Shown here piece after piece: positions 38,414-47,532 of a stretch of DNA of 64,000 bases (within the stretch, counting starts at the first letter, position 1; every line of letters starts with the position of its first letter). The notes under the pieces were generated by a model that saw only the letters and a program-made list of their open reading frames with translations, was not told the origin of the DNA and ran no database searches. Source of the stretch: Hyphomicrobiales bacterium (GTDB lineage Bacteria; Pseudomonadota; Alphaproteobacteria; Rhizobiales; Beijerinckiaceae); assembly GCA_900466745.1 (NCBI GenBank), contig UBNE01000025.1, forward strand, positions 1-64,000. The letters are read 5' to 3'. Position numbers and translations under genes: made by a program.

Positions 38414-39868
38414 TCAGTGTCCGTTGCGCCGCAGCGGCAGCGAGATCCGGAAGACCGCGCCGACCGGCGCCGGCTCCAGCGCGATCGTGCCGCCATGGAG
38501 CCGGACGAGCTCGGCCGCGACGGCGAGGCCCAGCCCGGTGCCGCCGGGCGTGACCGAGCCGCGGAAAGCCTGGAACAGGTTGGCCTGGGCGCGCTGCGGC
38601 ACGCCGGGGCCGTTGTCGATGACGCGCAGCGTCACGGCGCCGCCCGCCGCCGCCCCGGTGACCGTCAGGGTCGGCCGGCTGCCGGGCTCGGCCCCCGCCT
38701 GGGTCAGCGCCTGGACGGCGTTGCGCATCAGATTGGTCAGGACCCGCGCCATCTGGTCGGGGTCGCAAGGGGCGACGAGCTCGGCCGGGACCTGGTTCTC
38801 GAAGCTGAGCTGCCCGATCTCGGACAGGCCCAGCAGTTCGGCCTGCTCGGCGACGAGCTGGCGCAGCGCCACCGGCCGGATCGTCGGCGTCGCCTCCGCG
38901 GCGCGGCCATAGGCGAGGGTGGCCTGGCAGAACTCGATGGCGCGGCCGAGCGTCGCGATCAATCGCGGCGCGAAGCGGCGGATCTTGGCGTCGCGCGTCT
39001 CGACGAGCTGGTCCGACATGAGCTGCGCCGCCGCCAGCATGTTGCGCAGATCGTGGTTGATCTTGCTGACGGCGAGGCCGAGCTCGGCGAGGTGCTTCTT
39101 GGTGCGCAACTCGCCGGCGAGCGTCATCTGCATGCGGGCCAGCGCGCGCTCCGCCTCGCCGATCTCGTCGGCCCGGTGCGAGGGCGCGATGATCCGCTGC
39201 GGGTTCTCGGGCTCGGCCTCGAACTCCATCACATTGGCGGCGAGCCGGCGGATCGGCTCGACGATCAGGGAGTTCAGCGCGACATAGACGGCGAGCGCCG
39301 TGAGGCCGATCAGCAGCAGCGAGATCAGCAGCAGGCTCCAGGAGAATTTCAGCATCGCCCGCCTGAGCGGCGCCTCGTCGATGACGATCTCGACGAAATC
39401 CGCGCCGCCAACCGCCTCGCCGACGACGCGGATCGGCATCGGGGCCGGCGCCACCAGCACCGCCACGGCCTCGCGGATCGAGGTCCACCAGTCGAGCTGG
39501 CGCAGGTCGACGGAGCGCGAGACCTCGGGCGGCGGCATCGAATCGAGGCTGAGCAGCCGCCGCGCGCCGCCGACCCGGGCGGCGATGGCGCGGGCGCCGA
39601 CGCCCATCAGCAGGCGGTTCTCGCTGCCCTCCGGCAGGCCGTCCTCGGGCGCGCCCTCCAGCACCAGCGCCGCGACCTGCGCGGCCGCGATCCGGTCGTT
39701 CAGCCAGTTGCGGCGGAAATTGGCGATGGAGGGCACGTAGATCAGCACCTCCGCCAGCATGACGAACAGCACGGTGACGAGCAGGAGCTTGGCCGAGAGG
39801 CCGAGCCGGGTCAGGCCGCGCGGAACGCTGATCGACAGGTCGTGTCTGGGCGCGCCGGGCTCGAGCAT
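38414..39868 (-). CDS. Membrane sensor histidine kinase
   Basis: 484 residues. Helix 1 (LSAKLLLVTVLFVMLAEVLI) and helix 2 (SWSLLLISLLLIGLTALAVY) flank a periplasmic domain of about 135 residues; a HAMP-like linker leads to the dimerisation helix with SKINHDLRNMLAAAQL (phospho-acceptor His), then N box NLMRNAVQAL, G1 DNGPGV and G2 GGTGLGLAVA. No receiver gene is adjacent. Its start is ten bases after the FAD oxidoreductase stop on the same strand, so the two are probably co-transcribed; the signal may be redox-related. Confidence 0.88.
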   Translation of the reverse strand: MLEPGAPRHDLSISVPRGLTRLGLSAKLLLVTVLFVMLAEVLIYVPSIANFRRNWLNDRIAAAQVAALVLEGAPEDGLPEGSENRLLMGVGARAIAARVGGARRLLSLDSMPPPEVSRSVDLRQLDWWTSIREAVAVLVAPAPMPIRVVGEAVGGADFVEIVIDEAPLRRAMLKFSWSLLLISLLLIGLTALAVYVALNSLIVEPIRRLAANVMEFEAEPENPQRIIAPSHRADEIGEAERALARMQMTLAGELRTKKHLAELGLAVSKINHDLRNMLAAAQLMSDQLVETRDAKIRRFAPRLIATLGRAIEFCQATLAYGRAAEATPTIRPVALRQLVAEQAELLGLSEIGQLSFENQVPAELVAPCDPDQMARVLTNLMRNAVQALTQAGAEPGSRPTLTVTGAAAGGAVTLRVIDNGPGVPQRAQANLFQAFRGSVTPGGTGLGLAVAAELVRLHGGTIALEPAPVGAVFRISLPLRRNGH

Positions 39869-39878
39869 CGAGGCGATC

Positions 39879-41363
39879 CTAGCCGAAACGGCGCAGAAAG
39901 CCGATGAGGCGGCGCAGGCCTGGGCTTGTCGTCGCGCCGGCGTGGAAGCCGAGGGCCGCGCGCCGGGAGGCGTCGCCGAGCGCCAGAGCCGGAAGCGGGA
40001 CCTCCGCCATCTCGGTGACGGCGAGCCCGGCCTTCAGCGCCAGGCACCAGGGCGCGATCAGCTCGGCGGCGCCGTCGCCGACGATGGTCACCCCGCGCAG
40101 CCGGCCCTTCCGGTCGGTCACGAGCTTGATATGGCCCTCGGTCCGCCCGGCTGCCGCGGCGGCTGGCACCTCGGCGAAGGGCCAGCGCAGCACCCGGACC
40201 CGGCCCGGTCGGGCTTCCCGGCCGGTGTCGCCGAGCGAGGCGACCTCCGGCCGGCACCAGGCCACCCGCGGGGAGAGCGCCGGAGCGACCGCGCCGTTGC
40301 GGCGGAACAGCACGCTGCGCAGCACGATGCCGACATGGTCGTCGCCGGCGGCGCTGCCCGATCCGGCCGCCGCGCCTCCCGCGCAGCTTCCCAGGGCGAA
40401 TATCCGCCGGTTGGCGGTGCGCAGGCTCCTGTCGACGATCACGCCGCCGGAATCGGCGCGGATGCCCGCCAGATCGAGGTCGAGGGCGTCGATATCGGGC
40501 TTCCGCGGGCCGGCCACGAGCAGGCGCGAAACCGGGAGCGTGCCGTCGCCGTCCGGGCCCGAGACGGTGAGGCTCAGGCCGCCCCGGCGGCCTTCCGCCT
40601 GCACGATCGCGCTGTCCTCGTGCAGAGCCACCCCTTCGCGCAGCAGGCGCTGGCGCAGGATCAGGGCCGCCTCGGCATCGTGCTCCGGCAGGATGCCGGC
40701 CGGGCAGACCAGGGCGACGGCGCTGCCGAGGCGGGCGAAGGCCTGCGCCAGCGCAACGGCGGCGCCGTTGCCGCCGAGGACGCAGAGCCGCTCCGGCAGG
40801 CGCGTCAGCCCCGGCAGATCGTCCTCGCTGAGGACCAGGGCCGGGTCGAGCGCGGCGAGCCCGGGCAGGGCCGGAATCTCCGGCCGCGAGCCGGTCGCGA
40901 TGGCGAAGCGCCGGGCCTTCACCACGACGTCCCCGACCGCGAGGCTGCCGCGGCCGATGAAGCGGGCCTCGCCCCGCAGCAGGCGGATGCCGAGGGCGGC
41001 GAGTCGTTCGGGCCGCTGGTTGGCGGCGCTGACGGCCAGCGCCCGCTGGATATGGTCTTGGATCCGCGCCTCGTTGACCCGCGGCGCGTCGAGCTGGAAT
41101 CCGAGCCGGCCGGCCTCGCGCGCCTCCTGCACCCGGGCGGCGGCCGCGACGAGGGCCTTCGCCGCCAGCGCGCCTTGCCGGCCGCCGGCGGCCTCGCGCT
41201 CGACCAGCACGACCGGCGCGCCGAAGGCCGCTGCCGCCGCCGCCAGCGCGATACCCCTGTCGCCCGCGCCGATGACGCAGAGATCGGGGGTCAGTGCGGC
41301 GGGTTTCGCCGCCTTGGCCGTGGCCTCGCTCACCGGATGATCCGTTCCGCCTGCTTTCGCCAT
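39879..41363 (-). CDS. Dihydrolipoamide dehydrogenase-like FAD oxidoreductase without the redox disulfide
   Basis: 494 residues, class I pyridine nucleotide-disulfide oxidoreductase architecture: FAD motif LCVIGAGDRGIALAAAAAAF, ATG motif FAIATGSRPEIP, NAD motif LCVLGGNGAAVALAQAFARL, second FAD motif RRIFALGSCAG and a C-terminal dimerisation domain. Where active enzymes have C-x4-C (GGTCLNxGCIPSK) this one has EREAAGGRQGALAAKALVAA, and the C-terminal His-Glu pair is replaced (GFHAGATTSP). It therefore cannot use the usual dithiol relay, and is perhaps an FAD/NADH oxidase or a sensor partner of the downstream histidine kinase. Confidence 0.85.
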   Translation of the reverse strand: MAKAGGTDHPVSEATAKAAKPAALTPDLCVIGAGDRGIALAAAAAAFGAPVVLVEREAAGGRQGALAAKALVAAAARVQEAREAGRLGFQLDAPRVNEARIQDHIQRALAVSAANQRPERLAALGIRLLRGEARFIGRGSLAVGDVVVKARRFAIATGSRPEIPALPGLAALDPALVLSEDDLPGLTRLPERLCVLGGNGAAVALAQAFARLGSAVALVCPAGILPEHDAEAALILRQRLLREGVALHEDSAIVQAEGRRGGLSLTVSGPDGDGTLPVSRLLVAGPRKPDIDALDLDLAGIRADSGGVIVDRSLRTANRRIFALGSCAGGAAAGSGSAAGDDHVGIVLRSVLFRRNGAVAPALSPRVAWCRPEVASLGDTGREARPGRVRVLRWPFAEVPAAAAAGRTEGHIKLVTDRKGRLRGVTIVGDGAAELIAPWCLALKAGLAVTEMAEVPLPALALGDASRRAALGFHAGATTSPGLRRLIGFLRRFG

Positions 41364-41419
41364 CGCAGATGCGTCGTTGCGATGGCGGAATCAAGGTCGC
41401 CCGCCGCAGGTTGCCGCAT

Positions 41420-43750
41420 TCAGGCGACGTGGCGGCCCTTGGTGTCGCGCTTCAGGGCCGCGAGGCTCTCCGGCTTGCCGAAGAGATAGCCCTGGGCCCG
41501 GTGAGCGCCGAGCAACTGCACGGCGATGCGCTGCTGCTCGGTCTCGATGCCCTCGACCACCACGTTCATCTGCAGGCGCCGGGCGAGCTGGCAGACCGCC
41601 TCGATGATCGCCTTGGGCGCCTCGCTGGTATGGACGTCGCGGGCGAAGCTCTGGTCGATCTTCACCTGGGCGATGGGATAGGCGGAGAGATAGCCGAGCG
41701 CCGAATAGCCGGTGCCGAAATCGTCGAGCGCGAAGCTCACGCCGAGCGCCTTCAGCTCCTCGAGCACGGCGAGGGTCAGCTTGTTGTCCTCGATCAGCAG
41801 CGATTCCGTGATTTCGAGCGTCAGCCGCCGCGAGCTCAGCCCCGAGGCGATCAGCGCTTCCTTGACGGTGTCGATCAGGCGGCGCGGCTCGCGGAACTGC
41901 AGCGGCGAGACGTTGACCGAGACGCCGATGCCCGGCTCCCAGCCGGCGGCGTCCTTGCAGGCCTGCCGGATGGCCCAGTCGCCCATGGTGGCGATCAGCC
42001 CGGACTGCTCGGCGATGGGGATGAAGACGCTGGCCGGGACCATGCCGCGGGTCGGGTGGCGCCAGCGCATCAGCGCCTCGCGCGACACGATCGCCTGCGT
42101 CTTCAGGTCGACGATCGGCTGGTAGAACAGCTCGAGCAGGCCGTCGCTGCAGGCCTTGCGCAACTCGACTTCGATCTCGTGCCGCTCGAGCATCTCCTCG
42201 GCCATGGCCGGGTTGAAGAACATCAGCGTGTTGCGGCCGGCCGACTTCGCCTTGTAGAGCGCCGTGTCGGCATGGCGCAGCAGGTCGGCCGGGGAGGCGC
42301 CGTCATAGGGCGCCATCGCGATGCCGATGCTGGCGGTGACGTAGACGGTCTTGCCGTCGACGTCGAAGGAACGCGTCATGCTGTCGATCATGCGCTGGGC
42401 GATGGCCGAGACGATGCTGTGGTCGCCGGAGGGCAGGATCAGCAGGAACTCGTCGCCGCCGAAGCGCGCCAGCATGTCGTTGCTGCGGGTGGCGCCGCGC
42501 AGGCGGCTGGCCGTCTCCATCAGCACCAGATCGCCGATATCGTGGCCCAGGCTGTCATTGACCTGCTTGAAGCCGTCGAGATCGACATAGAGCAGCGCGA
42601 AGGCCTCGCCGGTCCGCTCGAGCCGCGCGAAGGCCTCGTCGATATGGCGGTTGTACTCGAAGCGGTTGGCGAGCCCGGTCAATTCGTCGAAGCGCGCCAT
42701 CTGCTCGATGCGGGCCTCGGTCCGCTTCCGCTCGGTGGCGTCCTCGGTCAGCATCAGGATGCCGCCCTCGGCGGCCGGGGCGAAGGTCACGACCAGCACC
42801 AGCCCGCCGCGGGTGACGACCTCCTGGCTCGCCGCCTGCTGCGTCGACTGCACCGAGACCAGCGCCGAGCGGATGTCGCGGAGCTGCTCGGAGCTGATGA
42901 CCTGGCGCTCGACCAGGAAGCGCGCGATCGCCGTCAGCGGCGTGCCGGGCAGGGCGAGCGTCTCGGGCAGGCCGTAGAGCGCGCTGTGCGGCGCGTTGCT
43001 GACCGCGAGCTTGAGGCTCCTGTCGAACATCGCCAGCCCGTCGATCATCGTGTTGAGCGCGGCGTCGAGCGTCAGGTTCTGCGAGTGCAGCGCGGTGGCC
43101 AGCGCCTTCGACTGCTTGGTCGCCTCGCTGAGGGCGAGCAGGTTGCGATGCAGCGAATTGGTGATCGCGATGTTCGCCGCCACGTACAGGAAGGCGAAAT
43201 AGCCGATATATTTGTAATAGGGATTGTTGGCCCCGATCAGGCCGATCGCCATCGGGATGCAGAAGGTCAGCAACTGCACCGCGACGAATTTCGGCCGCCC
43301 CGCATTGCGCGCGACATAGCCCGAGGCGAGCGCGATCGTCGATGAAACCGAAGTGATGTGCGCGGCGGCATCGTCGGTATGCACCAGCGCGACGTAGCAG
43401 CTATAGCCGAGCACGGCGCTGAAGGCCGTGGCGCCGAGGAAATAGTCGCGGTCCCAGCGCCGCGTCTCGGCGTAGCTGTCCTTGGCGTGGTTGCGGCGCC
43501 GATAGGCGATGAGGGTGACCAGCCGCAGCGCCACGACCAGCGCGACCAGCAGCGTCAACTGGATGAAGACCTCGTGCCGGGTCGAGACCCAGCAGAGAAA
43601 CGGAGTCAGGATCCCGGCGATCCCGCCGGGAATGATCGAGGCGGGGGAGGAGAACAGCGAGTTGACCAGCAGGGTATAGCCGGTCAGGTCGAAGTCATCG
43701 TCCCGCTCGCGCCGTCCTGTGGCCATCAAACGCCGGAAAGCGTCTGCCAT
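41420..43750 (-). CDS. Membrane GGDEF-EAL cyclic-di-GMP enzyme
   Basis: 776 residues. An N-terminal region with about six membrane helices (IIPGGIAGILTPFLCWV, then QLTLLVALVVALRLVTLIAY and others, to about 205) is followed by a PAS-like domain (230-340), a GGDEF domain with RFGGDEFLLIL and an EAL domain with SREALMRWRHP, NVSPLQF, LDDFGTGYSALGYL and KIDQSFA. Both catalytic cores look intact, so it may make and break c-di-GMP. The gene upstream on the same strand encodes an RpfF-like crotonase, recalling rpfF-rpfR pairs. Confidence 0.92.
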   Translation of the reverse strand: MADAFRRLMATGRRERDDDFDLTGYTLLVNSLFSSPASIIPGGIAGILTPFLCWVSTRHEVFIQLTLLVALVVALRLVTLIAYRRRNHAKDSYAETRRWDRDYFLGATAFSAVLGYSCYVALVHTDDAAAHITSVSSTIALASGYVARNAGRPKFVAVQLLTFCIPMAIGLIGANNPYYKYIGYFAFLYVAANIAITNSLHRNLLALSEATKQSKALATALHSQNLTLDAALNTMIDGLAMFDRSLKLAVSNAPHSALYGLPETLALPGTPLTAIARFLVERQVISSEQLRDIRSALVSVQSTQQAASQEVVTRGGLVLVVTFAPAAEGGILMLTEDATERKRTEARIEQMARFDELTGLANRFEYNRHIDEAFARLERTGEAFALLYVDLDGFKQVNDSLGHDIGDLVLMETASRLRGATRSNDMLARFGGDEFLLILPSGDHSIVSAIAQRMIDSMTRSFDVDGKTVYVTASIGIAMAPYDGASPADLLRHADTALYKAKSAGRNTLMFFNPAMAEEMLERHEIEVELRKACSDGLLELFYQPIVDLKTQAIVSREALMRWRHPTRGMVPASVFIPIAEQSGLIATMGDWAIRQACKDAAGWEPGIGVSVNVSPLQFREPRRLIDTVKEALIASGLSSRRLTLEITESLLIEDNKLTLAVLEELKALGVSFALDDFGTGYSALGYLSAYPIAQVKIDQSFARDVHTSEAPKAIIEAVCQLARRLQMNVVVEGIETEQQRIAVQLLGAHRAQGYLFGKPESLAALKRDTKGRHVA

Positions 43751-43945
43751 TCACTCCTGCCTTTGCCGCTGCGGGCGGCTCGATGCGTGAGATGTCCGGA
43801 GGTCTCACGTCATCTCAAGCTTTAGGCGGGCAGAAGTAAATGCTTCGTGAGGGAAGGGCCCCATCCTCGGCCGCGCGCCCGCAGGAACGGGCGTTTCCCG
43901 TCCCGCGGATTGAGCGGCAGGAGGCCTTGCAGCCGCCGGTTGCCG

Positions 43946-44887
43946 TCAGGCGGATTCCGTCTGGCGCTGATAGACGCGCGCCAGCATCCGGTCCTGGGTC
44001 TGGGCGATGCGCTGCAGCTTCGAGATCGCGCTCGGGCTCAGGCGCAGCATGCAGTCGGCCCAGATCTGGCCGAGATGAGAGAGTTCCTCGCGCAGGTCGC
44101 CGGCCCGCCGGTTGAAGGCGGTGAACAGCGCCGTCTTGGCCGCGTGGATCGGCAGGGAATCGGCGCAGTATTTCCGAATCCAGGCCTCGCCGGTGCCGGT
44201 CGGCACCACGGCTTCCAGCCCGCCGGCCTCCATGAAGGCCTGGGCGCTCATCTCCTCGCCCGACATCAGGAGCTTCTCGGCGGCGCGCGCGCCCATCCGC
44301 CGCGACAGGATCGCGACCGCCGTGATCGGGAAATGGTTGAACTTGATCTCGGGATAGACGAACGAGGCCTGCTCCTCGGCGATCATCACGTTGCAGGAGC
44401 GCGGCGCGTCGATGCCGCCGCCGATCGCCTTGGCGTGGATCGTCGAGAGCGTCACCACCAGCCCGTTCAGGCCGCTGCTGTTCCAGATCGCGCCCTCGGC
44501 GGAGAGGCGCGCATATTCCGCCAGCGCCGCGCGGTCGTTCTTCGCCAGGCAGTCCAGATAGAAATCGAGATCGCCGCCCAGCGTGAAGAAGGGGCCCGTC
44601 CCGCGGAAGGCGAGGAAGCGCACCGGCGCGCGGTGATACTGGTCCGCAGCCCCCCAGAGCGCCGAGATCGCGGCCTGGATCTTCACCAGGCTGTCGAGCA
44701 ACTGCAGCGTGAAGACCGGCTTGAGCTCGGGGCGGATCGTCACCCACAGCGTCTTGATCGCCGATTCATAGGCGAGCTCCACCTCGGGCAGGAACCCCGC
44801 CTTGTAGCGGATGGCGTCGATCACCTCGCAGCTTTCGAGGAGAGCCGGACCGGCGCGGTCTTCATTCAACGCAAACGACTCGAACAT
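43946..44887 (-). CDS. RpfF-like crotonase (possible DSF-type signal synthase)
   Basis: 313 residues. Crotonase fold with oxyanion-hole segments GPFFTLGGDLDFYLDCL and HAKAIGGGIDAPRSCNVMIA; the surrounding text (YPEIKFNHFPITAVAILSRR, AEKLLMSGEEMSAQAFMEAG, WADCMLRLSP...QRIAQTQDR) follows RpfF, the diffusible signal factor synthase, along the whole chain. Of RpfF's two catalytic Glu, 20 residues apart (E141/E161), the second is kept (E180) but the first is Asp (D160). It may act as hydratase/thioesterase on acyl-ACP or acyl-CoA with altered specificity. It lies 195 bases upstream of a GGDEF-EAL gene. Confidence 0.75.
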   Translation of the reverse strand: MFESFALNEDRAGPALLESCEVIDAIRYKAGFLPEVELAYESAIKTLWVTIRPELKPVFTLQLLDSLVKIQAAISALWGAADQYHRAPVRFLAFRGTGPFFTLGGDLDFYLDCLAKNDRAALAEYARLSAEGAIWNSSGLNGLVVTLSTIHAKAIGGGIDAPRSCNVMIAEEQASFVYPEIKFNHFPITAVAILSRRMGARAAEKLLMSGEEMSAQAFMEAGGLEAVVPTGTGEAWIRKYCADSLPIHAAKTALFTAFNRRAGDLREELSHLGQIWADCMLRLSPSAISKLQRIAQTQDRMLARVYQRQTESA

Positions 44888-45327
44888 GACGCCACCCTCG
44901 CAACGTGAATGCCGCCACCGTAAACGAGCTTAACAAACTGTAAACGCATTCCACCGGAAATGGTTAATTTCATTAATGTTTTCATGTTACCTATGGTCAT
45001 CTTCCGTCGCGTTCCGGCACGCAGCCGCGTGGCGCCGGCAAGATTCGCGCCGGGAGGAGCCGGCCCGGAGGGCGGCACGGCATGCGGCGATGGCGGGGAT
45101 TCCAGGCGGAAGCCGGCCTCGGGGGGAGGAGATGCCCGAGGAGCGGGAGAATGTGCGCGCCGGCGGCTTCGCGGCTGTCGCAGAACGGGACGCCGCCTGC
45201 CCGGATGCGGGACGCCGGACGGGCGCCGCTGCGCGCCCGCGCTTGTCCCCAGCCGGCTCTGCGGCTAACCATGTCGCCGCGAATTCGCCGCGTTCCCGCG
45301 TTCAAACCTTGATGCCGAGTTGATGCC
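44888..45327. other. Divergent intergenic region between the RpfF-like gene and the murA cluster
   Basis: About 440 bases. The left 120 bases are AT-rich with GAAAT-GGTTA-ATTTC and CATTAATG, probably the promoter of the leftward RpfF-like gene. The rest is GC-rich; its open frames do not resemble known proteins. The rightward promoter of the small gene at 45328 must also lie here. Confidence 0.4.
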
Positions 45328-45495
45328 GTGACTCGCCAGACCGCCGACGACGAGAAGCAGGCGCGCCTTGCCGCCGCCCTCCGCGAGAACCTGAAGCGCC
45401 GCAAGGCACAGGCTCGCGCCCGTCGCGCGGAAGAGGCGCAAGCCCACGGGCATGACGCGGCGCCGCCCGTTCAGGCCGACACCCGGCGGACCTGA
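45328..45495 (+). CDS. Small basic protein upstream of murA
   Basis: 55 residues from a GTG start: MTRQTADDEKQARLAAALRE, then NLKRRKAQARARRAEEAQAH. Short, Arg/Lys/Ala-rich, helical. Very similar short frames with the ARLAAALRENLKRRKAQAR core are seen upstream of murA in other Rhizobiales, which supports a real gene. 58 bases separate it from murA. It may bind nucleic acid or membranes; function unknown. Confidence 0.7.
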   Translation: MTRQTADDEKQARLAAALRENLKRRKAQARARRAEEAQAHGHDAAPPVQADTRRT

Positions 45496-45553
45496 CCCTC
45501 CTTATTCATGACGCGCCGCGGGCCCGAAGCCGCCGGCCGAGTAGGACCTGACG

Positions 45554-46843
45554 ATGGACAAGATCCGCATCACCGGCGGCCAGCGCCTCAATGGCGCGAT
45601 TCCGATTTCCGGCGCCAAGAACGCCGCCCTGCCGCTCATGATCGCGAGCCTGCTGACGGACGAGACGCTGACGCTGACCAACGTCCCGCGCCTGTCGGAC
45701 GTCACCGCGCTCTCGCGCATCCTCTCCAATCACGGCGTCGACCGCACGGTCGCCGGCAAGCGCATCGGCCAGTCGGCCGAGACCGGCCAGACCATCTCGC
45801 TGACCGCCCGCCAGATCGTCGACACCTGCGCGCCCTACGAGCTGGTCTCGACCATGCGCGCGAGCTTCTGGGTGATCGCGCCCATCCTCGCCCGGATGGG
45901 CGAGGCCAAGGTTTCGCTGCCGGGCGGCTGCGCCATCGGCACGCGCCCGGTCGACCTGCTGCTGATGGCGCTGGAGAAGCTCGGCGCCGAGATCGAGATC
46001 GAGAACGGCTATGCGCTGGCCCGCGCGCCCCAGGGCCTCAAGGGCGGCGAGATCGTCTTCCCGAAGGTGACGGTCGGCGGCACCCATACCGCGCTGATGG
46101 CCGCCGTCCTCGCCGAGGGCACGACCGTGATCGAGAACGCGGCGCGCGAGCCCGAGGTCACCGACCTCGCCGCCTGCCTCGTCAAGATGGGCGCCAAGAT
46201 CGAGGGCGCCGGCACCTCGCGCATCGTCGTCACCGGCGTCTCGCGCCTCGGCGGCGCCCATCACGCCGTGCTGCCGGACCGGATCGAGACCGGCACCTAT
46301 GCGATGGCCGTGGCCATGACCGGCGGCGACGTGGTGCTGGAAGGCGCGCGGGCGGAATTGCTGCAATCGGCGCTCGACGTGCTGGTCAAGGCCGGCGTCG
46401 AGATCAGCGAGACCAATGAGGGCATCCGCGTGCGCCGCAACGGCCACGGCATCGACGCGGTCGATGTCGACACCGACCCGTTCCCCGGCTTCCCGACCGA
46501 TCTGCAGGCGCAGTTCATGGCGCTGATGACCAAGGCCAAGGGTACCTCGCGCATCCGCGAGACCATCTTCGAGAACCGCTTCATGCATGTGCAGGAGCTC
46601 GCCCGCCTCGGCGCGAAGATCCGGCTCGACGGCGACGTCGCCCATGTCGAGGGGGTCGGGAAGCTCACCGGCGCGCCGGTGATGGCGACGGATCTGCGCG
46701 CCTCGGTCTCGCTGGTGATCGGCGGCCTCGCGGCCGAGGGCGACACCACGATCAACCGCGTCTACCATCTCGATCGCGGCTTCGAGGCGCTGGAAGCCAA
46801 GCTCGGGCGCTGCGGCGCCGTGGTCGAGCGGATCAGCAGCTAA
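45554..46843 (+). CDS. murA: UDP-N-acetylglucosamine 1-carboxyvinyltransferase
   Basis: 429 residues. EPT/RTPC fold in two inside-out barrels. The N-terminus [20 protein letters not shown], then [17 protein letters not shown], carries the Lys-Asn of the active site; the flexible loop [20 protein letters not shown] has the catalytic Cys in [21 protein letters not shown] and the terminal [15 protein letters not shown] are family-typical. It performs the first committed step of peptidoglycan synthesis in the cytoplasm and is the target of fosfomycin. It heads a gene row with DUF2948, hisD, UPF0262 and a phosphatase. Confidence 0.97.
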   Translation: MDKIRITGGQRLNGAIPISGAKNAALPLMIASLLTDETLTLTNVPRLSDVTALSRILSNHGVDRTVAGKRIGQSAETGQTISLTARQIVDTCAPYELVSTMRASFWVIAPILARMGEAKVSLPGGCAIGTRPVDLLLMALEKLGAEIEIENGYALARAPQGLKGGEIVFPKVTVGGTHTALMAAVLAEGTTVIENAAREPEVTDLAACLVKMGAKIEGAGTSRIVVTGVSRLGGAHHAVLPDRIETGTYAMAVAMTGGDVVLEGARAELLQSALDVLVKAGVEISETNEGIRVRRNGHGIDAVDVDTDPFPGFPTDLQAQFMALMTKAKGTSRIRETIFENRFMHVQELARLGAKIRLDGDVAHVEGVGKLTGAPVMATDLRASVSLVIGGLAAEGDTTINRVYHLDRGFEALEAKLGRCGAVVERISS

Positions 46844-46888
46844 GTCGCGGCGGTTGATTTTCTCGGTGCGGCTCGTCAGAACGATGTC

Positions 46889-47332
46889 ATGTCTGACGAC
46901 GCCGCCGAACCGCTCAAGCTCGTCGCGCTCGACGCCGACGACCTCGCCATCGTCTCCGCCCATCTCCAGGATGCGGTGCTGAAAGCGGCCGACATCGCCT
47001 ATCTGCCGGCCGAGAAGCGCTTCGCGCTGGCCGTGCGGCGCTTCGACTGGGAAGGCGCCGTGCACGGCAAGCGCCGGCGCCGGCTGTCGGCCCTGCATTT
47101 CGACCGGGTGCTCGGCGTCCGCAGCGCCAGGCTCGACCAGAACGACGCCGGCAAGGTGCTGAACCTGCTCGCCATCACCTTCGAGCAGAACGACGAGCCG
47201 GCCGGGGACGTCACGCTGCATTTCTCGGAAGGCGCCGCGATCCGGCTTTCGGTCGAGTGCGTCGAGGCCCAGATAAAGGATCTCGGCCCGGTCTGGGAAG
47301 CGGTGGCGACGCCCGGCCATCCCGACGCCTGA
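46889..47332 (+). CDS. DUF2948 family protein
   Basis: 147 residues. LKLVALDADDLAIVSAHLQD, then KRFALAVRRFDWE and RRLSALHFDRVLGVRSARLD match the DUF2948 family found almost only in Alphaproteobacteria and nearly always between murA and hisD. No catalytic motif or membrane segment is visible. The start is the ATG at 46889, 45 bases after murA. Confidence 0.9.
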   Translation: MSDDAAEPLKLVALDADDLAIVSAHLQDAVLKAADIAYLPAEKRFALAVRRFDWEGAVHGKRRRRLSALHFDRVLGVRSARLDQNDAGKVLNLLAITFEQNDEPAGDVTLHFSEGAAIRLSVECVEAQIKDLGPVWEAVATPGHPDA

Positions 47333-47532
47333 TCGCTGCCTTTTTTCGCACCGCGGCCGCTTCAATCGCCCCAGCCCTTCGTCTAAAGAACGCCTCATCC
47401 CGGACAAGCCGCCTCCGGTGGCGCCGATCCGGGATCCATGCCTGAACCGTTCCGGCATCCGGGCCTCCCCGCGGTCGCCCGGGATGACGGCTGCGGGGAA
47501 CGGCTATCGGACTGCCAGCTTCGAGGACACCC

